A stretch of 64,000 nucleotides of DNA, from contig JBNLAT010000001.1 of NCBI GenBank assembly GCA_050302275.1, forward strand, positions 194,489 to 258,488, given 5' to 3'. The DNA comes from JAPHTQ01 sp050302275 (GTDB lineage: Bacteria > Pseudomonadota > Gammaproteobacteria > Thiohalomonadales > Thiohalomonadaceae). The notes beneath the pieces were generated by a model. It was not told the DNA's origin and ran no database searches. It worked only from the letters and a program-made list of their open reading frames with translations. Below are positions 50,853 to 59,944 of the stretch, one piece after another. A program made the translations under genes and the position numbers. The first letter of the stretch is position 1, and every line of letters starts with the position of its first letter.

Positions 50853-52331
50853 TCAGGAATTGAGCAGCTGCCGCAGGTGGGGAAGCAGGTCGCTAGCGAG
50901 CATACCGCGCTGGCCCTCACGCCCGGCCAGATCGCCCGCCGCCGCATGCAGTGCCACCGCCAGGCGTGTCGCCTGACGCAGGCCGATGCCCTGGGCAATC
51001 AGCGCGGCGATCACTCCGGTCAACAGGTCGCCCATTCCGCCACAGGCCATGCCCGGATTACCATCGCTACACAGGGCCACCTCGCCGTCCCCACTCAGGA
51101 TCAGACTACCGCAGCCTTTAAGCACCACCACCCCGCCATAACTCGCCTCCAGAGAAGCGACCGCGGTAAAGCGATCCTGCTGGATCTCGGCGGTCGCGCA
51201 GCCCAGCATCCGTGCCGCCTCGCCCGGATGTGGGGTGAGTACCCACTTATCGTGACGCATCGGGTCGGTGGCCAGCAGGTTCAGTGCATCAGCATCCAGC
51301 ACCAGTGGCAGGCGGCTCTCCAGAATCACCGCCAACATCGCCCTGCCCCATTGGTCCTGCCCCAGGCCGGGACCTATCGCCACCACATTAGCCCGTCGCA
51401 ACAGGTCACGCAGTTGGGCGGGCTTCTCCACGGCGTGGCACATCAATTCAGGTCGCGCGGCGGTAATGGCTGCCACGTTCGCTTCGCGGGTAGCCACTGA
51501 CACCAGTCCGGCACCACAGCGGGCTGCGGCTTCCGCCGCCAGGCGTACCGCGCCACCCATACCGTGATCGCCACCGACGATCAGTACGTGGCCATTGTTG
51601 CCCTTATGGCTATTACGCTTCCGTAGTGGGATTTCGCGCTGCAACAGACGATAATCGATACGCCGTGCAGCAGGAATCAGGTGTCCGTAAACCTCGGCAG
51701 GGACCTCAAGACTGGAAAAGAGGAGTTGGCCGCAATGATCCGGGCCATCGGCGGTGAACAGACCACGCTTGAGTCCGATAAAGCTCACCGTCAGGTCGGC
51801 ACGCACCGCCGCGCCCATTACCCGACCGCTATCCGCAGACAGGCCGGAGGGAATATCGACCGCCACCACCGGTGAACCGATCTCGTTCACCGCTTCGATG
51901 GCCTCGCGCCACACCCCTTCGACCTCGCCTTCCAGGCCGGTGCCTAGCACGGCATCGACTATCAGATCGAAACCGTCGATACGCTGACCGTCATAGTTGA
52001 TCATCGACACCGCTGCGGCCACTGCGTCCTCATAGGCTCGGCGCGCATCCCCCTGCAATCTTTCCGGATCGACGAGTTGGTGCAGTTCGACCTCCAGACC
52101 AGCAAGTCGCGCCAGACGTGCAACCACATAACCGTCGCCGCCGTTATTACCGCCGCCGCAAAGTACCGCGATGCTACGCACTCGCGGCCAACGGATGCGT
52201 ATCTGTTCAAAAACAGCCTGACCCGCCTTGGTCATCAATGAATAGCCGGCGATACCGTAATATTCGATAGCCAGCCGATCGAGCTCGCGTACCTGCTCCG
52301 CGCGATAGAGGTTATGGGGTAATCCTTTCAT
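50853..52331 (-). CDS. nnr: bifunctional NAD(P)H-hydrate epimerase/dehydratase
   Basis: Repairs hydrated NAD(P)H: the N-terminal YjeF domain (about 1-215; LCGGGNNGGDGYVVARLA) epimerises the R form and the C-terminal kinase-like domain (about 230-490; GGDHGMGGAVRLAAEA, GNPGMACGGMGDLLTG) dehydrates the S form. ATG 52331 gives 492 residues; a further upstream reading runs into the queG promoter region. Divergent from queG with an 18-base gap. Confidence 0.95.
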   Translation of the reverse strand: MKGLPHNLYRAEQVRELDRLAIEYYGIAGYSLMTKAGQAVFEQIRIRWPRVRSIAVLCGGGNNGGDGYVVARLARLAGLEVELHQLVDPERLQGDARRAYEDAVAAAVSMINYDGQRIDGFDLIVDAVLGTGLEGEVEGVWREAIEAVNEIGSPVVAVDIPSGLSADSGRVMGAAVRADLTVSFIGLKRGLFTADGPDHCGQLLFSSLEVPAEVYGHLIPAARRIDYRLLQREIPLRKRNSHKGNNGHVLIVGGDHGMGGAVRLAAEAAARCGAGLVSVATREANVAAITAARPELMCHAVEKPAQLRDLLRRANVVAIGPGLGQDQWGRAMLAVILESRLPLVLDADALNLLATDPMRHDKWVLTPHPGEAARMLGCATAEIQQDRFTAVASLEASYGGVVVLKGCGSLILSGDGEVALCSDGNPGMACGGMGDLLTGVIAALIAQGIGLRQATRLAVALHAAAGDLAGREGQRGMLASDLLPHLRQLLNS

Positions 52332-52349
52332 GGGCGTATCATAGCGGCT

Positions 52350-53423
52350 ATGTCGCAGACACAGAAACAATTTAACGCCGAAGAACTGCTAAAGCTGATA
52401 CGCAGCTGGGGCGAGGAACTCGGTTTTCAGCAGATCGGTATCAGTGGCATCGAACTGGATGATGCCGAGACAAAACTGAATCACTGGCTGGGCAAAGGTT
52501 TTCACGGTGAAATGTCCTACATGGCGGAACACGGCAGTAAACGCAGCCGCCCCGCTGAACTGGAGCCGGGAACCCTTAGCGTGATCTGCGCACGCATGGA
52601 TTATCTGCCAGAAGCCGCCGAGGCCTGGTCGGTACTCAATGATCCGCAACTGGGCTATCTCTCACGTTATGCCCTGGGACGCGATTACCACAAAGTGCTG
52701 CGCAAACGGCTGCAACAACTGGCCGAGCGGATAAATGCAGAGATTGGTGATTTCCACTATCGGGTCTTCGTCGATAGTGCCCCTGTGCTGGAAAAACCGC
52801 TCGCGTCACAGGCGGGACTCGGCTGGATCGGCAAACACAGTAATCTATTGCAACGAGAACACGGCTCCTGGTTTTTTCTCGGCGAGATCTATACCAATCT
52901 TCCACTGCCTGCTGACAAACCGGTCAGCGCACATTGCGGCAAGTGCAACGCCTGTATCGATATCTGCCCCACAGCAGCCATCGTCGAACCCTATGTGGTC
53001 GATGCACGACGCTGTATCTCCTATCTGACCATCGAACACCACGGCAGCATCCCCGAATCGTTGCGGTCGCTACTCGGCAACCGCATCTACGGTTGCGATG
53101 ACTGCCAGCTTATCTGCCCCTGGAATCGTTTCGCTTCTACCAGCGAGGAGAACGATTTCATGCCGCGACACAACCTCGATGCACCGAAACTGCTGGAACT
53201 TTTCAGCTGGGATGAAGAGACCTTTCTGCAACGTACCGAAGGCTCGGCAATACGCCGCCTCGGTCATGAACGGTGGTTACGTAACTGTGCGGTGGCTCTG
53301 GGTAATGCTCCCTACAGCGAAACAATCGTCGCTACACTGGAGGCACGCAGCACTCACCCATCCGTCCTGGTGCGTGAGCATGTGGCGTGGGCACTGACGC
53401 AACAAGATAAAAAGAATAGGTAA
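52350..53423 (+). CDS. queG: epoxyqueuosine reductase QueG
   Basis: Cobalamin and iron-sulfur enzyme for the last step of queuosine synthesis in tRNA. The 357-residue protein has the catalytic Asp in VFVDSAPVLEKPLA (about residue 141), a first 4Fe-4S cluster CGKCNACIDICPTAAI (about 196) and a second, GCDDCQLICPWN (about 248), and a C-terminal HEAT-like tail. It is divergent from nnr as in most gammaproteobacteria. The kinase gene follows after three bases. Confidence 0.96.
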   Translation: MSQTQKQFNAEELLKLIRSWGEELGFQQIGISGIELDDAETKLNHWLGKGFHGEMSYMAEHGSKRSRPAELEPGTLSVICARMDYLPEAAEAWSVLNDPQLGYLSRYALGRDYHKVLRKRLQQLAERINAEIGDFHYRVFVDSAPVLEKPLASQAGLGWIGKHSNLLQREHGSWFFLGEIYTNLPLPADKPVSAHCGKCNACIDICPTAAIVEPYVVDARRCISYLTIEHHGSIPESLRSLLGNRIYGCDDCQLICPWNRFASTSEENDFMPRHNLDAPKLLELFSWDEETFLQRTEGSAIRRLGHERWLRNCAVALGNAPYSETIVATLEARSTHPSVLVREHVAWALTQQDKKNR

Positions 53424-53426
53424 CCC

Positions 53427-54302
53427 ATGGCGCGCATTCTCATCGTCGGCAACGCCACCCTGGATATCGTTAACAGTGTCGAACGTTATCCCGAAGAGGA
53501 TCAGGAGATCCGTGCCAACGCACAACAGATCACCCGTGGCGGCAATGCTGCCAATACCGCCGTGGTACTGAGTCAGCTCGGTCATGAGTGTCACTGGGCC
53601 GGTAGCCTGGCGCAGGAACCCGATGGCGGATTTATCCGCGCCGACCTGTTGCACTACGGCGTTAATCTGGATCAGGTATATACGGTTGCTGAGGGCAAGG
53701 TACCGACCTCCTACATCCTGCGTAGCAACGAGAATGGTAGTCGCACCATTGTCCACTACCGCGATCTGCCTGAGTATCCCTATGACTCCTTTGCCGCGAT
53801 CGACCTCAACAACTTTGACTGGCTCCATTTCGAGGGACGAAATGTTGAGCAGATAGAGAACATGATGCAGCGCGCGCGGGAACAGGCGCCACGATTATCA
53901 TTATCACTGGAAGTGGAAAAACATCGACCGGGCATGGAGCGACTAATGCCATTGGCCGACCTGTTGCTCTTCTCCCGCGACTATGCCCTACAGCAGGGCT
54001 GCGACGATGCGGTATCTTTCCTGCAGCAATTCAGCACACCACTGCCATCTATCATGCTCAGCTGTACCTGGGGTGAAGCCGGGGCATGGGCACGAGGAGA
54101 TGATGGAGAGATATTCCATGCTGCCGCGCATCACCCCACGCAGGTGATCGATACTCTGGGTGCCGGTGATACCTTCAATGCAGGAATCATTGATCGATTG
54201 GTGAAGGGTGATTCGTTGCAGAACGCACTGCAGGCAGCAACCCGTTTGGCGGGAGTAAAATGCGGAATTCTCGGCCTGAAACTGAATCCGAGTGATTTAT
54301 AA
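53427..54302 (+). CDS. PfkB-family sugar kinase, ketohexokinase-like
   Basis: A 291-residue ribokinase-fold kinase. Substrate-side motif GGNAANTAVVLSQLGHECHW (about 38-57) and the ATP/anion-hole motif DTLGAGDTFNAGI (about 240-252; catalytic Asp in GAGD) are intact. Several stretches are unusually close to animal ketohexokinase as I recall it: WLHFEGRNVEQIENMMQR, LSLEVEKHRPGME and the ending LAGVKCGILGL. Fructose or another ketose is therefore the best guess for substrate, though adenosine or ribose cannot be excluded. No sugar transporter is adjacent. It starts three bases after queG and ends overlapping the convergent diguanylate cyclase. Confidence 0.8.
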   Translation: MARILIVGNATLDIVNSVERYPEEDQEIRANAQQITRGGNAANTAVVLSQLGHECHWAGSLAQEPDGGFIRADLLHYGVNLDQVYTVAEGKVPTSYILRSNENGSRTIVHYRDLPEYPYDSFAAIDLNNFDWLHFEGRNVEQIENMMQRAREQAPRLSLSLEVEKHRPGMERLMPLADLLLFSRDYALQQGCDDAVSFLQQFSTPLPSIMLSCTWGEAGAWARGDDGEIFHAAAHHPTQVIDTLGAGDTFNAGIIDRLVKGDSLQNALQAATRLAGVKCGILGLKLNPSDL

Positions 54303-55502
54303 CTGGTCGGCGATCTCGGCGTAGACACGCACCTGATCCCGACCGTTGTGTTTGCAGTAATAGAGTGCTTTGTCAGCCTGCATGATCAGAGTATCCAGCA
54401 ACTTTTGCGTATCGCTCTCTTCATAATCCACCACGTCGGTAACGCCGACGCTCAGGGTAATATGTAAAATATTGCCGGTACTGTCCCAAACATGTTTCTT
54501 GATCCGTTCCCGAATCCTCTCGGCAAGCAGGGCAGCCCCCTCATGGCTGGTATTCGGCAGGGCGAAGATAAACTCCTCGCCGCCAAAGCGCGCCAGAATA
54601 TCACCCTCACGAATTCTCGAATTCAGCTCACTCGCGACCTGACGTAGCACCTGATCGCCGACGGCGTGACCATAGTTATCATTCACATCCTTAAATTTAT
54701 CCACGTCCATCAACAGCACCGCAAACGGTTCCCGCTTGCGTATGGAACGGGCAAGCGCGGCGCGTGCCTCGGGAAAAAAGAAACGTCGATTATGTAACTG
54801 CGTCAGGTCATCGATAATCGACAACATTTCATAGCGCTGCTTCAGTTCTTCTGCATCGCTTAGCGCCAGTTGCAATTGACGAGTGCGCTCCTGCACCAGT
54901 TCATCCATCTGATGGATCAGGCGATTATTGACCAACAGCTGCCCCAGAATATTGCAAAAGATACGCAGGGTTCGTTCATGCCCCTCATCGAAATAGTTGG
55001 CATGGGGATGGGAAACGTTGAGAACCCCCAACACCCCGTCAGCACCAATAATCGGTACGCTGATGATGGAACCGATCACAGCCACCCGACCGCTGTGCTT
55101 CGCCATCTCGGTATGCGGTAAAAAACGCGTATCGCTGGAGCAATCCTTGCAATGTTGTAGTTCACCGCTCTGTGCAGCGAGACCAACAATACCCTCGCCA
55201 AGCTGGAACTCTGTGGTTTGTTGATAGCTGGTACGCTCTGCCCCCTGGGCAACAGAGATCAGATCGGCCCAGTCCATCCCGGCGGTAATGGTCAATATGC
55301 CATCGTGTAACAGGTAGATAGAGCAACGCTCCATATCCTGATTTGCCACCAGGACAGTCAATGCGTGATCGAGCAGATCCTGATCACTGCTGGATTGAAT
55401 CGCGATGGACGAGAGGGCACGTAACGCGGAAAGTGAGTCGATAAGCTTGAGATAACTACTATTGAGTCCCTGGTAAGCCTCGACGAAGGGTTTGGTATCC
55501 AT
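54297..55502 (-). CDS. GAF-GGDEF diguanylate cyclase
   Basis: A 401-residue soluble enzyme making c-di-GMP. A GAF domain (about residues 40-195; LGEGIVGLAAQSGE, VIGSIISVPIIGADGVLGVL) is joined by a coiled coil to a GGDEF domain (about 230-395) with the active GGEEF at about 307-311 and an inhibitory RxxD site (REGD) five residues before it. The GAF ligand is unknown; two cysteines in LQHCKDCSSD could bind metal or sense redox. The HDOD gene ends five bases upstream, so they form one unit. Confidence 0.9.
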   Translation of the reverse strand: MDTKPFVEAYQGLNSSYLKLIDSLSALRALSSIAIQSSSDQDLLDHALTVLVANQDMERCSIYLLHDGILTITAGMDWADLISVAQGAERTSYQQTTEFQLGEGIVGLAAQSGELQHCKDCSSDTRFLPHTEMAKHSGRVAVIGSIISVPIIGADGVLGVLNVSHPHANYFDEGHERTLRIFCNILGQLLVNNRLIHQMDELVQERTRQLQLALSDAEELKQRYEMLSIIDDLTQLHNRRFFFPEARAALARSIRKREPFAVLLMDVDKFKDVNDNYGHAVGDQVLRQVASELNSRIREGDILARFGGEEFIFALPNTSHEGAALLAERIRERIKKHVWDSTGNILHITLSVGVTDVVDYEESDTQKLLDTLIMQADKALYYCKHNGRDQVRVYAEIADQL

Positions 55503-55507
55503 ACCGA

Positions 55508-56392
55508 TTACCCTTTGGTGAATTCACGTGCCAGGACACGCAAATCGTCTAGTTCGGCTAAAACTTTACTCAATACGACCTCTGCCCGCTCTGACACGAC
55601 CCCAAGGTCAGAAAGTTCCGACACATCAGGGCGCACTGTGTCTGGATTATCCGGCAAGACTGCAGCGGCCCACCGAGTAGCGAAGTTAACCAACGAAACC
55701 AGTCGTCTGGCCACTCCCTCATATTCCGGATTGAGATAATTTTCCATCACCGACACAATTTTCTCAGGCAGATGCCATTTGCGCCCCAGCCAGGCGCCAA
55801 CTTCAAGGTGATCGGTCTGTAGCACCTCACGCTCATCGCGGATCAATTCCATTGAGCTGCAGCATCCCTGACTTTTGCCGATAATCGTATTCATCTCGTC
55901 CGGATAGAGGTGCACCAGTACCAGTAGACCAAAAGAGTGCAACAATCCGGCAAGATAGGCATCTCCCGCAGAAATTTTTTCGTCGACTTTCAGTAACGGC
56001 ACCAGTTCATGGGCCACGGTAGCGGTGATCACGCTCTCCAGCCAGAAGGTACCCAGTGGAAACTGCGGACACTTACTGGCGTCGAACGGACCGCTCAGGA
56101 CAATTCCCAGCGCCAGATTTTTCGCCATGTCGATCCCCAGCACCTGGAAAATCGCTTCTTCTGCCGTCGCGATAGGCTCAGGTGGGGAATAGAAGGCGGA
56201 GTTGGCCACACCAATGATGCGCGCCAACAAGGAAGGATCCTTTTCAATGATTTTTGCCAGTCGCTCTATGGCGACCTCGCTATCGGCACAGGCGTCAAGA
56301 AACTGGTTTACCACCAGCGACATGGCGGGTAATGAATTGAGTTTCTGTACTTCCAGACGGGTTTCCAGCGCGGTGTGGATGACTGACTCCAT
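55508..56392 (-). CDS. HDOD-domain protein
   Basis: A 294-residue HDOD protein. This domain is related to HD phosphohydrolases but lacks catalytic residues and is used in signalling with two-component or c-di-GMP proteins. Visible pattern: LPAMSLVVNQFLDACADSE, IIEKDPSLLARIIGVANSAF, AGLLHSFGLLVLVHLYP and a DHLEVGAWLGRKWHLP element. It lies directly in front of the GAF-GGDEF gene and behind a small rod-like gene, and likely shares their transcript. Confidence 0.88.
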   Translation of the reverse strand: MESVIHTALETRLEVQKLNSLPAMSLVVNQFLDACADSEVAIERLAKIIEKDPSLLARIIGVANSAFYSPPEPIATAEEAIFQVLGIDMAKNLALGIVLSGPFDASKCPQFPLGTFWLESVITATVAHELVPLLKVDEKISAGDAYLAGLLHSFGLLVLVHLYPDEMNTIIGKSQGCCSSMELIRDEREVLQTDHLEVGAWLGRKWHLPEKIVSVMENYLNPEYEGVARRLVSLVNFATRWAAAVLPDNPDTVRPDVSELSDLGVVSERAEVVLSKVLAELDDLRVLAREFTKG

Positions 56393-56423
56393 TTACCTCA
56401 ATTCGCTCGCTGTAATATCCAGG

Positions 56424-56651
56424 TCACGCCTTTTCATCCAGCAGCGTACCCATCACCTCATCCATGGTTTTAACCATTTTTACATTGGCTTCGACGTTAC
56501 GCTGGTTGATCCTGCTCTCGACCAACGGCTTCGCCACATCACCACCTTCGCCATTGGATGCGCGTGCAACTTCATCGGCATTACGCTCCAACTCATCAAG
56601 CCCTCGCTTGATGCCGTTGACCGCCGTATTCATTGCATTGTTGATTTCCAT
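56424..56651 (-). CDS. short flagellar rod-like protein
   Basis: A 75-residue all-helical protein. The N-terminal part, MNTAVNGIKRGLDELERNAD, resembles the first helix of flagellar rod/hook proteins. The C-terminal part, NVEANVKMVKTMDEVMGTLL, resembles their last helix; the middle domain is missing. Such short proteins are sometimes annotated as FlgE/FlgC-like. Its role is unknown. It stands 31 bases upstream of the HDOD gene and probably leads that operon. Confidence 0.65.
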   Translation of the reverse strand: MEINNAMNTAVNGIKRGLDELERNADEVARASNGEGGDVAKPLVESRINQRNVEANVKMVKTMDEVMGTLLDEKA

Positions 56652-56721
56652 CGTGATCTCACTTTGTGGTGCTTATACCGGAACTATAGTCCGCAAGTGG
56701 TAGGATGGAAAGCGTCACAGG

Positions 56722-57348
56722 CTAGCCTTGGCCCCAAATTGTGCGAAGTCGATCACGGTGCATCGACAGCCAGTAGCCAGCGATGATCGGTATCGCCGTA
56801 TTCAACTGTCCACCAAGACATCCCTGCCAGAACTCGGCGAAGGGGATTGCCCGTGCCAGGATATCCTCATCTTCCTCGTCCAGCCCATGAACCCCGCCCA
56901 CACCGCTACTATCGACCCGGCCGCAAAACAGGCTCATCCGTTCAGAGGAACTGCCGGGACTGACCAGATATTCACAAATCGGCTCCAGTTCATGCACGAT
57001 ACACCCCGCCTCCTCGACCGCTTCCCTGCGGACGACCTCTTCCGGGGTCTCACCGGGACCGATCATCCCCGCTACGATCTCGGTTAACCAGGCACCCTCC
57101 GCTTCATGCAGGGCGCCGATACGGAACTGCTCCAGTACCACCACCTCATCGCGTATCGGGTCATAGGGCAGTAATGCGGCGGCATGCCCCCGCTCGAGTA
57201 ACTCGCGGCTAATTGTGCCACTCATCTCTCCGCTATACAGGCGATGACGCAGGCGATACTTTTCCAGTCGAAAAAAACCCCGGTAACACTCCTGCTTTTC
57301 CACAATCTCAACATCCGCCTCTTTTGGACCACGTCTGCTTTTCATCAT
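56722..57348 (-). CDS. nudF: ADP-ribose pyrophosphatase
   Basis: NUDIX enzyme that cleaves ADP-ribose to AMP and ribose 5-phosphate. The 208-residue protein has the segment VVVLEQFRIGALHEA and the NUDIX box GMIGPGETPEEVVRREAVEE (continuing AGC, about residues 95-117), followed by EYLVSPGSSSERMSLFCGRV, the layout of NudF/YqiE. Either of two adjacent ATG codons could be the start, and GAGGGGG precedes both. It diverges from mobA. Confidence 0.9.
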   Translation of the reverse strand: MMKSRRGPKEADVEIVEKQECYRGFFRLEKYRLRHRLYSGEMSGTISRELLERGHAAALLPYDPIRDEVVVLEQFRIGALHEAEGAWLTEIVAGMIGPGETPEEVVRREAVEEAGCIVHELEPICEYLVSPGSSSERMSLFCGRVDSSGVGGVHGLDEEDEDILARAIPFAEFWQGCLGGQLNTAIPIIAGYWLSMHRDRLRTIWGQG

Positions 57349-57435
57349 GCCCCCTCAACGACGACAGCGGACTGTTTCAGCAGGCCGCTACGGGTATAAT
57401 CGATACATTCTTTATATATCTATGATCCGACAATA

Positions 57436-58035
57436 ATGCAGCCCAGCCAAAACACCAACTATGATGTCACCGTGGTGATCCTCGCCGGCGGCAGCAGTCG
57501 GCGTATGCACGGCAATGATAAGGGGTTGCAGTTACTTCACGACATACCTCTCGTTGCCCACGTTATTGAACGCCTGAAACCACAGGGTAAAAACCTGCTG
57601 CTGAACTGCAATGACCACTGCGACGAATACCGTCGCTTTGGCTATCCATTACTGCAGGATACGCTGCCCGGCAAGCTTGGGCCTCTGGCCGGACTACTCA
57701 GCGCTATGGAGACAAGCGAGAGTGAATATGTCCTCAGTGTTCCCTGCGATACCCCCTATCTGCCTACAGATTTGGTAGCGCGCCTGTTTGAAACGTTGCA
57801 ACAAAGCGGCACAGAGGTCTGCACCGTCGATGATGGCGAACGCTTGCACCCGGTCATCATGCTCGCCTCGCGCAAACTGGCAGCGGAGCTGAGAACTTAC
57901 CTGGAGGCCGGTGGACGTAAGGTCATGGACTGGTATCGACAGCAGAAGCATAGCGTCGTGGATTACGCCGATCAGCCCCACGCCTTTGCCAACATCAATA
58001 CACCGGAACAACTTCAGGCGGCAGAATCTGGCTGA
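57436..58035 (+). CDS. mobA: molybdenum cofactor guanylyltransferase
   Basis: Adds GMP to molybdopterin to make the MGD cofactor of DMSO-reductase-family enzymes such as nitrate reductase and formate dehydrogenase. The 199-residue protein has the nucleotide-binding VVILAGGSSRRMHGNDKGLQ (about 9-28), LLQDTLPGKLGPLAGLLSAM and SVPCDTPYLP. moeA follows after 79 bases in the same direction. Confidence 0.95.
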   Translation: MQPSQNTNYDVTVVILAGGSSRRMHGNDKGLQLLHDIPLVAHVIERLKPQGKNLLLNCNDHCDEYRRFGYPLLQDTLPGKLGPLAGLLSAMETSESEYVLSVPCDTPYLPTDLVARLFETLQQSGTEVCTVDDGERLHPVIMLASRKLAAELRTYLEAGGRKVMDWYRQQKHSVVDYADQPHAFANINTPEQLQAAESG

Positions 58036-58114
58036 ACGATGCTTGTGAAGCAGCGTACTGACCCAATATTGCCTGCTGCACGACAAACAATTCAGAAGTT
58101 AACAGGATGGAAGC

Positions 58115-59362
58115 ATGAGTCACTCCAACGGCACGCCCCCGACAGCCGATCAATTGCTCAGTGTTGAGCAGGCACTACAGCGCATTCGTGAATCACTGAG
58201 CCCGATTGCCGACAAAGAAGCATGTAACCTTAAGGATAGCTGGCATCGCATCATTGCAGAACCGGTTATTTCACCGTTGAATGTTCCCCCATATGCCAAC
58301 TCGGCAATGGACGGATATGCCATCAAGGCCTCCGATCTACCGCAAACTGATAGCGTCTCACTACAAATCGTTGGTGAATCATTTGCCGGAACCCCCTTTG
58401 AAGGCGCCGTCGGTCCAGGAGAAGCGGTTCGCATAATGACTGGTGCCATGATTCCACAAGGTACCGATACGGTCATTATGCAGGAGAAAGTCGAACGCGA
58501 CGGCGACATTATTACCCTGCAAAGTGGACATCGTGCGGGAGAGAACGTACGCCATATCGGTGAAGATATCGCCAGAGATTCGGTAGTACTCGATATCGGT
58601 AAACATATCGATGCCGCAGAGATGGGGCTACTCGCCTCACTCGGTATTGGTGAGGTCAGCGTATTTCGCAAACTCCGTGTGGCCACCTTTTCCACTGGCG
58701 ATGAACTCTGCTCGATCGGTGAACAACCCAAAGCGGGACAGATTTTCGACAGTAACCGCTACAGTCTGACAGGCATGCTGCGTAACCTGAACGTTGAACA
58801 TATCGACGTGGGCGTCGTGCGCGATGATCCCGAGGCAATTGCCAATGCCTTTCGTCAGGCAGCAACTACCTCGGACGTGGTAATCAGTAGCGGTGGTGTT
58901 TCGGTTGGCGATGCAGATTATGTCAAACAGATACTCGACAGCCTGGGCAAGGTCGATTTCTGGAAAATTCGTATGAAACCCGGCAAACCGCTCGCCTTTG
59001 GCAAACTGGGTAAGGCGGTGTTTTTCGGCCTGCCTGGCAATCCCGTTTCAGTGATGGCGACGTTTTACGAGATCGTCCAGCCTTCACTCCATTTCCTGCA
59101 GGGAGAGAGGCGTAATAAACCACTACAGTTGGAAGTAAAATGCCTGGATAGACTGAAAAGTCCGGCACGCATGGATTTCCAGCGTGGCGTACTCGACTAT
59201 GACGAATCAGGAGAACTGGTGGTACGCAGTACCGGCGATCAGGGATCGCATATCCTCAGTTCCATGAGCCAAGCCAACTGTTTTATCGTTCTACCCGACG
59301 GATGCCGCGGGATAGAACCGGGTGAACGAGTCACAGTGCAACCCTTCAAGGGATTGCTTTAA
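58115..59362 (+). CDS. moeA: molybdopterin molybdotransferase MoeA
   Basis: Inserts molybdate into adenylylated molybdopterin. The 415-residue protein shows the conserved PPYANSAMDGYAIKASDLP (about 57), MTGAMIPQGTDTVIMQE, the catalytic-domain segments FDSNRYSLTGMLRNL and SSGGVSVGDADYVKQ, GLPGNPVSVMATF and a C-terminal domain IV. With mobA it forms a molybdenum-cofactor pair and implies molybdoenzymes elsewhere in the genome. Confidence 0.96.
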   Translation: MSHSNGTPPTADQLLSVEQALQRIRESLSPIADKEACNLKDSWHRIIAEPVISPLNVPPYANSAMDGYAIKASDLPQTDSVSLQIVGESFAGTPFEGAVGPGEAVRIMTGAMIPQGTDTVIMQEKVERDGDIITLQSGHRAGENVRHIGEDIARDSVVLDIGKHIDAAEMGLLASLGIGEVSVFRKLRVATFSTGDELCSIGEQPKAGQIFDSNRYSLTGMLRNLNVEHIDVGVVRDDPEAIANAFRQAATTSDVVISSGGVSVGDADYVKQILDSLGKVDFWKIRMKPGKPLAFGKLGKAVFFGLPGNPVSVMATFYEIVQPSLHFLQGERRNKPLQLEVKCLDRLKSPARMDFQRGVLDYDESGELVVRSTGDQGSHILSSMSQANCFIVLPDGCRGIEPGERVTVQPFKGLL

Positions 59363-59386
59363 CGCTTTTTATTGAGAAAACGCAAA

Positions 59387-59416
59387 AGAAAAGGCCGACA
59401 GATGTCGGCCTTTTCT
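59387..59416. terminator. bidirectional intrinsic terminator
   Basis: AGAAAAGGCCGACA and its exact complement (59387-59400 with 59403-59416) form a 14-bp stem with a two-base loop. A-rich and T-rich flanks on both sides let it end moeA (plus) and the histone-like gene (minus). Confidence 0.85.
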
Positions 59417-59440
59417 TACAAGCTGAATACAACAGGCTTG

Positions 59441-59944
59441 TTATGCACGCTTCACACGACGCTTAACGCGACGCTTCTTCTTCGGTGCAGCTTTCTTTTT
59501 GGTAGCCTTGGCTTCTTTCTTCTCAGCCGCAGCAACAGCCTTGCCCATCGCACGGTCATAGACCTTTTGCTGAGCTGCATCGAATTTAGCCAGTGCAGCA
59601 ACCATGCCGGCAGCCATCTTCTGCTCAAACTTGACAGCAGCCAGAGTCAGCTTGGCCTTCTTAACGGCATCCATCTTCTTGCTTACAGCGTTCTTTGCTG
59701 CAGCAGTTTTGACGGTTTTAACCTTCTTACGGGCAGCGGTCAGTGCATCAGTCGCTTTTTTGACAGCTGCTTCAGCTTTGGCAACAGCGGCATCAGCCTT
59801 CTCGTTGCGGCTTACTGCGGCCTTAAATGTACGGTTCTTGGTAGGATCCAGTTTAACTGCAGTTTTGCGTGCAGCCGGACGACCACGACGAGCCGTTTTC
59901 TTTACAGCTCTTTTCTTGGTTGCAGCTTTCTTTACTCGTGCCAT
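59441..59944 (-). CDS. histone H1-like, AT-hook-containing basic protein
   Basis: A 167-residue protein made largely of Lys, Ala, Arg and Val. ATG 59944, with AAGGAGC upstream, starts MARVKKAATKKRAVKKTARR. An AT-hook core, RRGRPAAR, is at about residues 19-26. A long amphipathic helix or coiled coil (about 45-140) follows and the tail is strongly basic (KKKAAPKKKRRVKRRVKRA). The layout of basic arm, helical body and basic arm resembles bacterial H1-like proteins such as AlgP/Hc1, which bind and compact DNA. Precise function is not known. It is divergent from lon across an A-tract-rich region it might itself bind. Confidence 0.8.
   Translation of the reverse strand: MARVKKAATKKRAVKKTARRGRPAARKTAVKLDPTKNRTFKAAVSRNEKADAAVAKAEAAVKKATDALTAARKKVKTVKTAAAKNAVSKKMDAVKKAKLTLAAVKFEQKMAAGMVAALAKFDAAQQKVYDRAMGKAVAAAEKKEAKATKKKAAPKKKRRVKRRVKRA

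Noticed and set aside
50379..51500. 373-residue plus-strand frame opposite tsaE and nnr
   Set aside because: It spans two real genes on the other strand, is His/Gln-rich and has no domain pattern.
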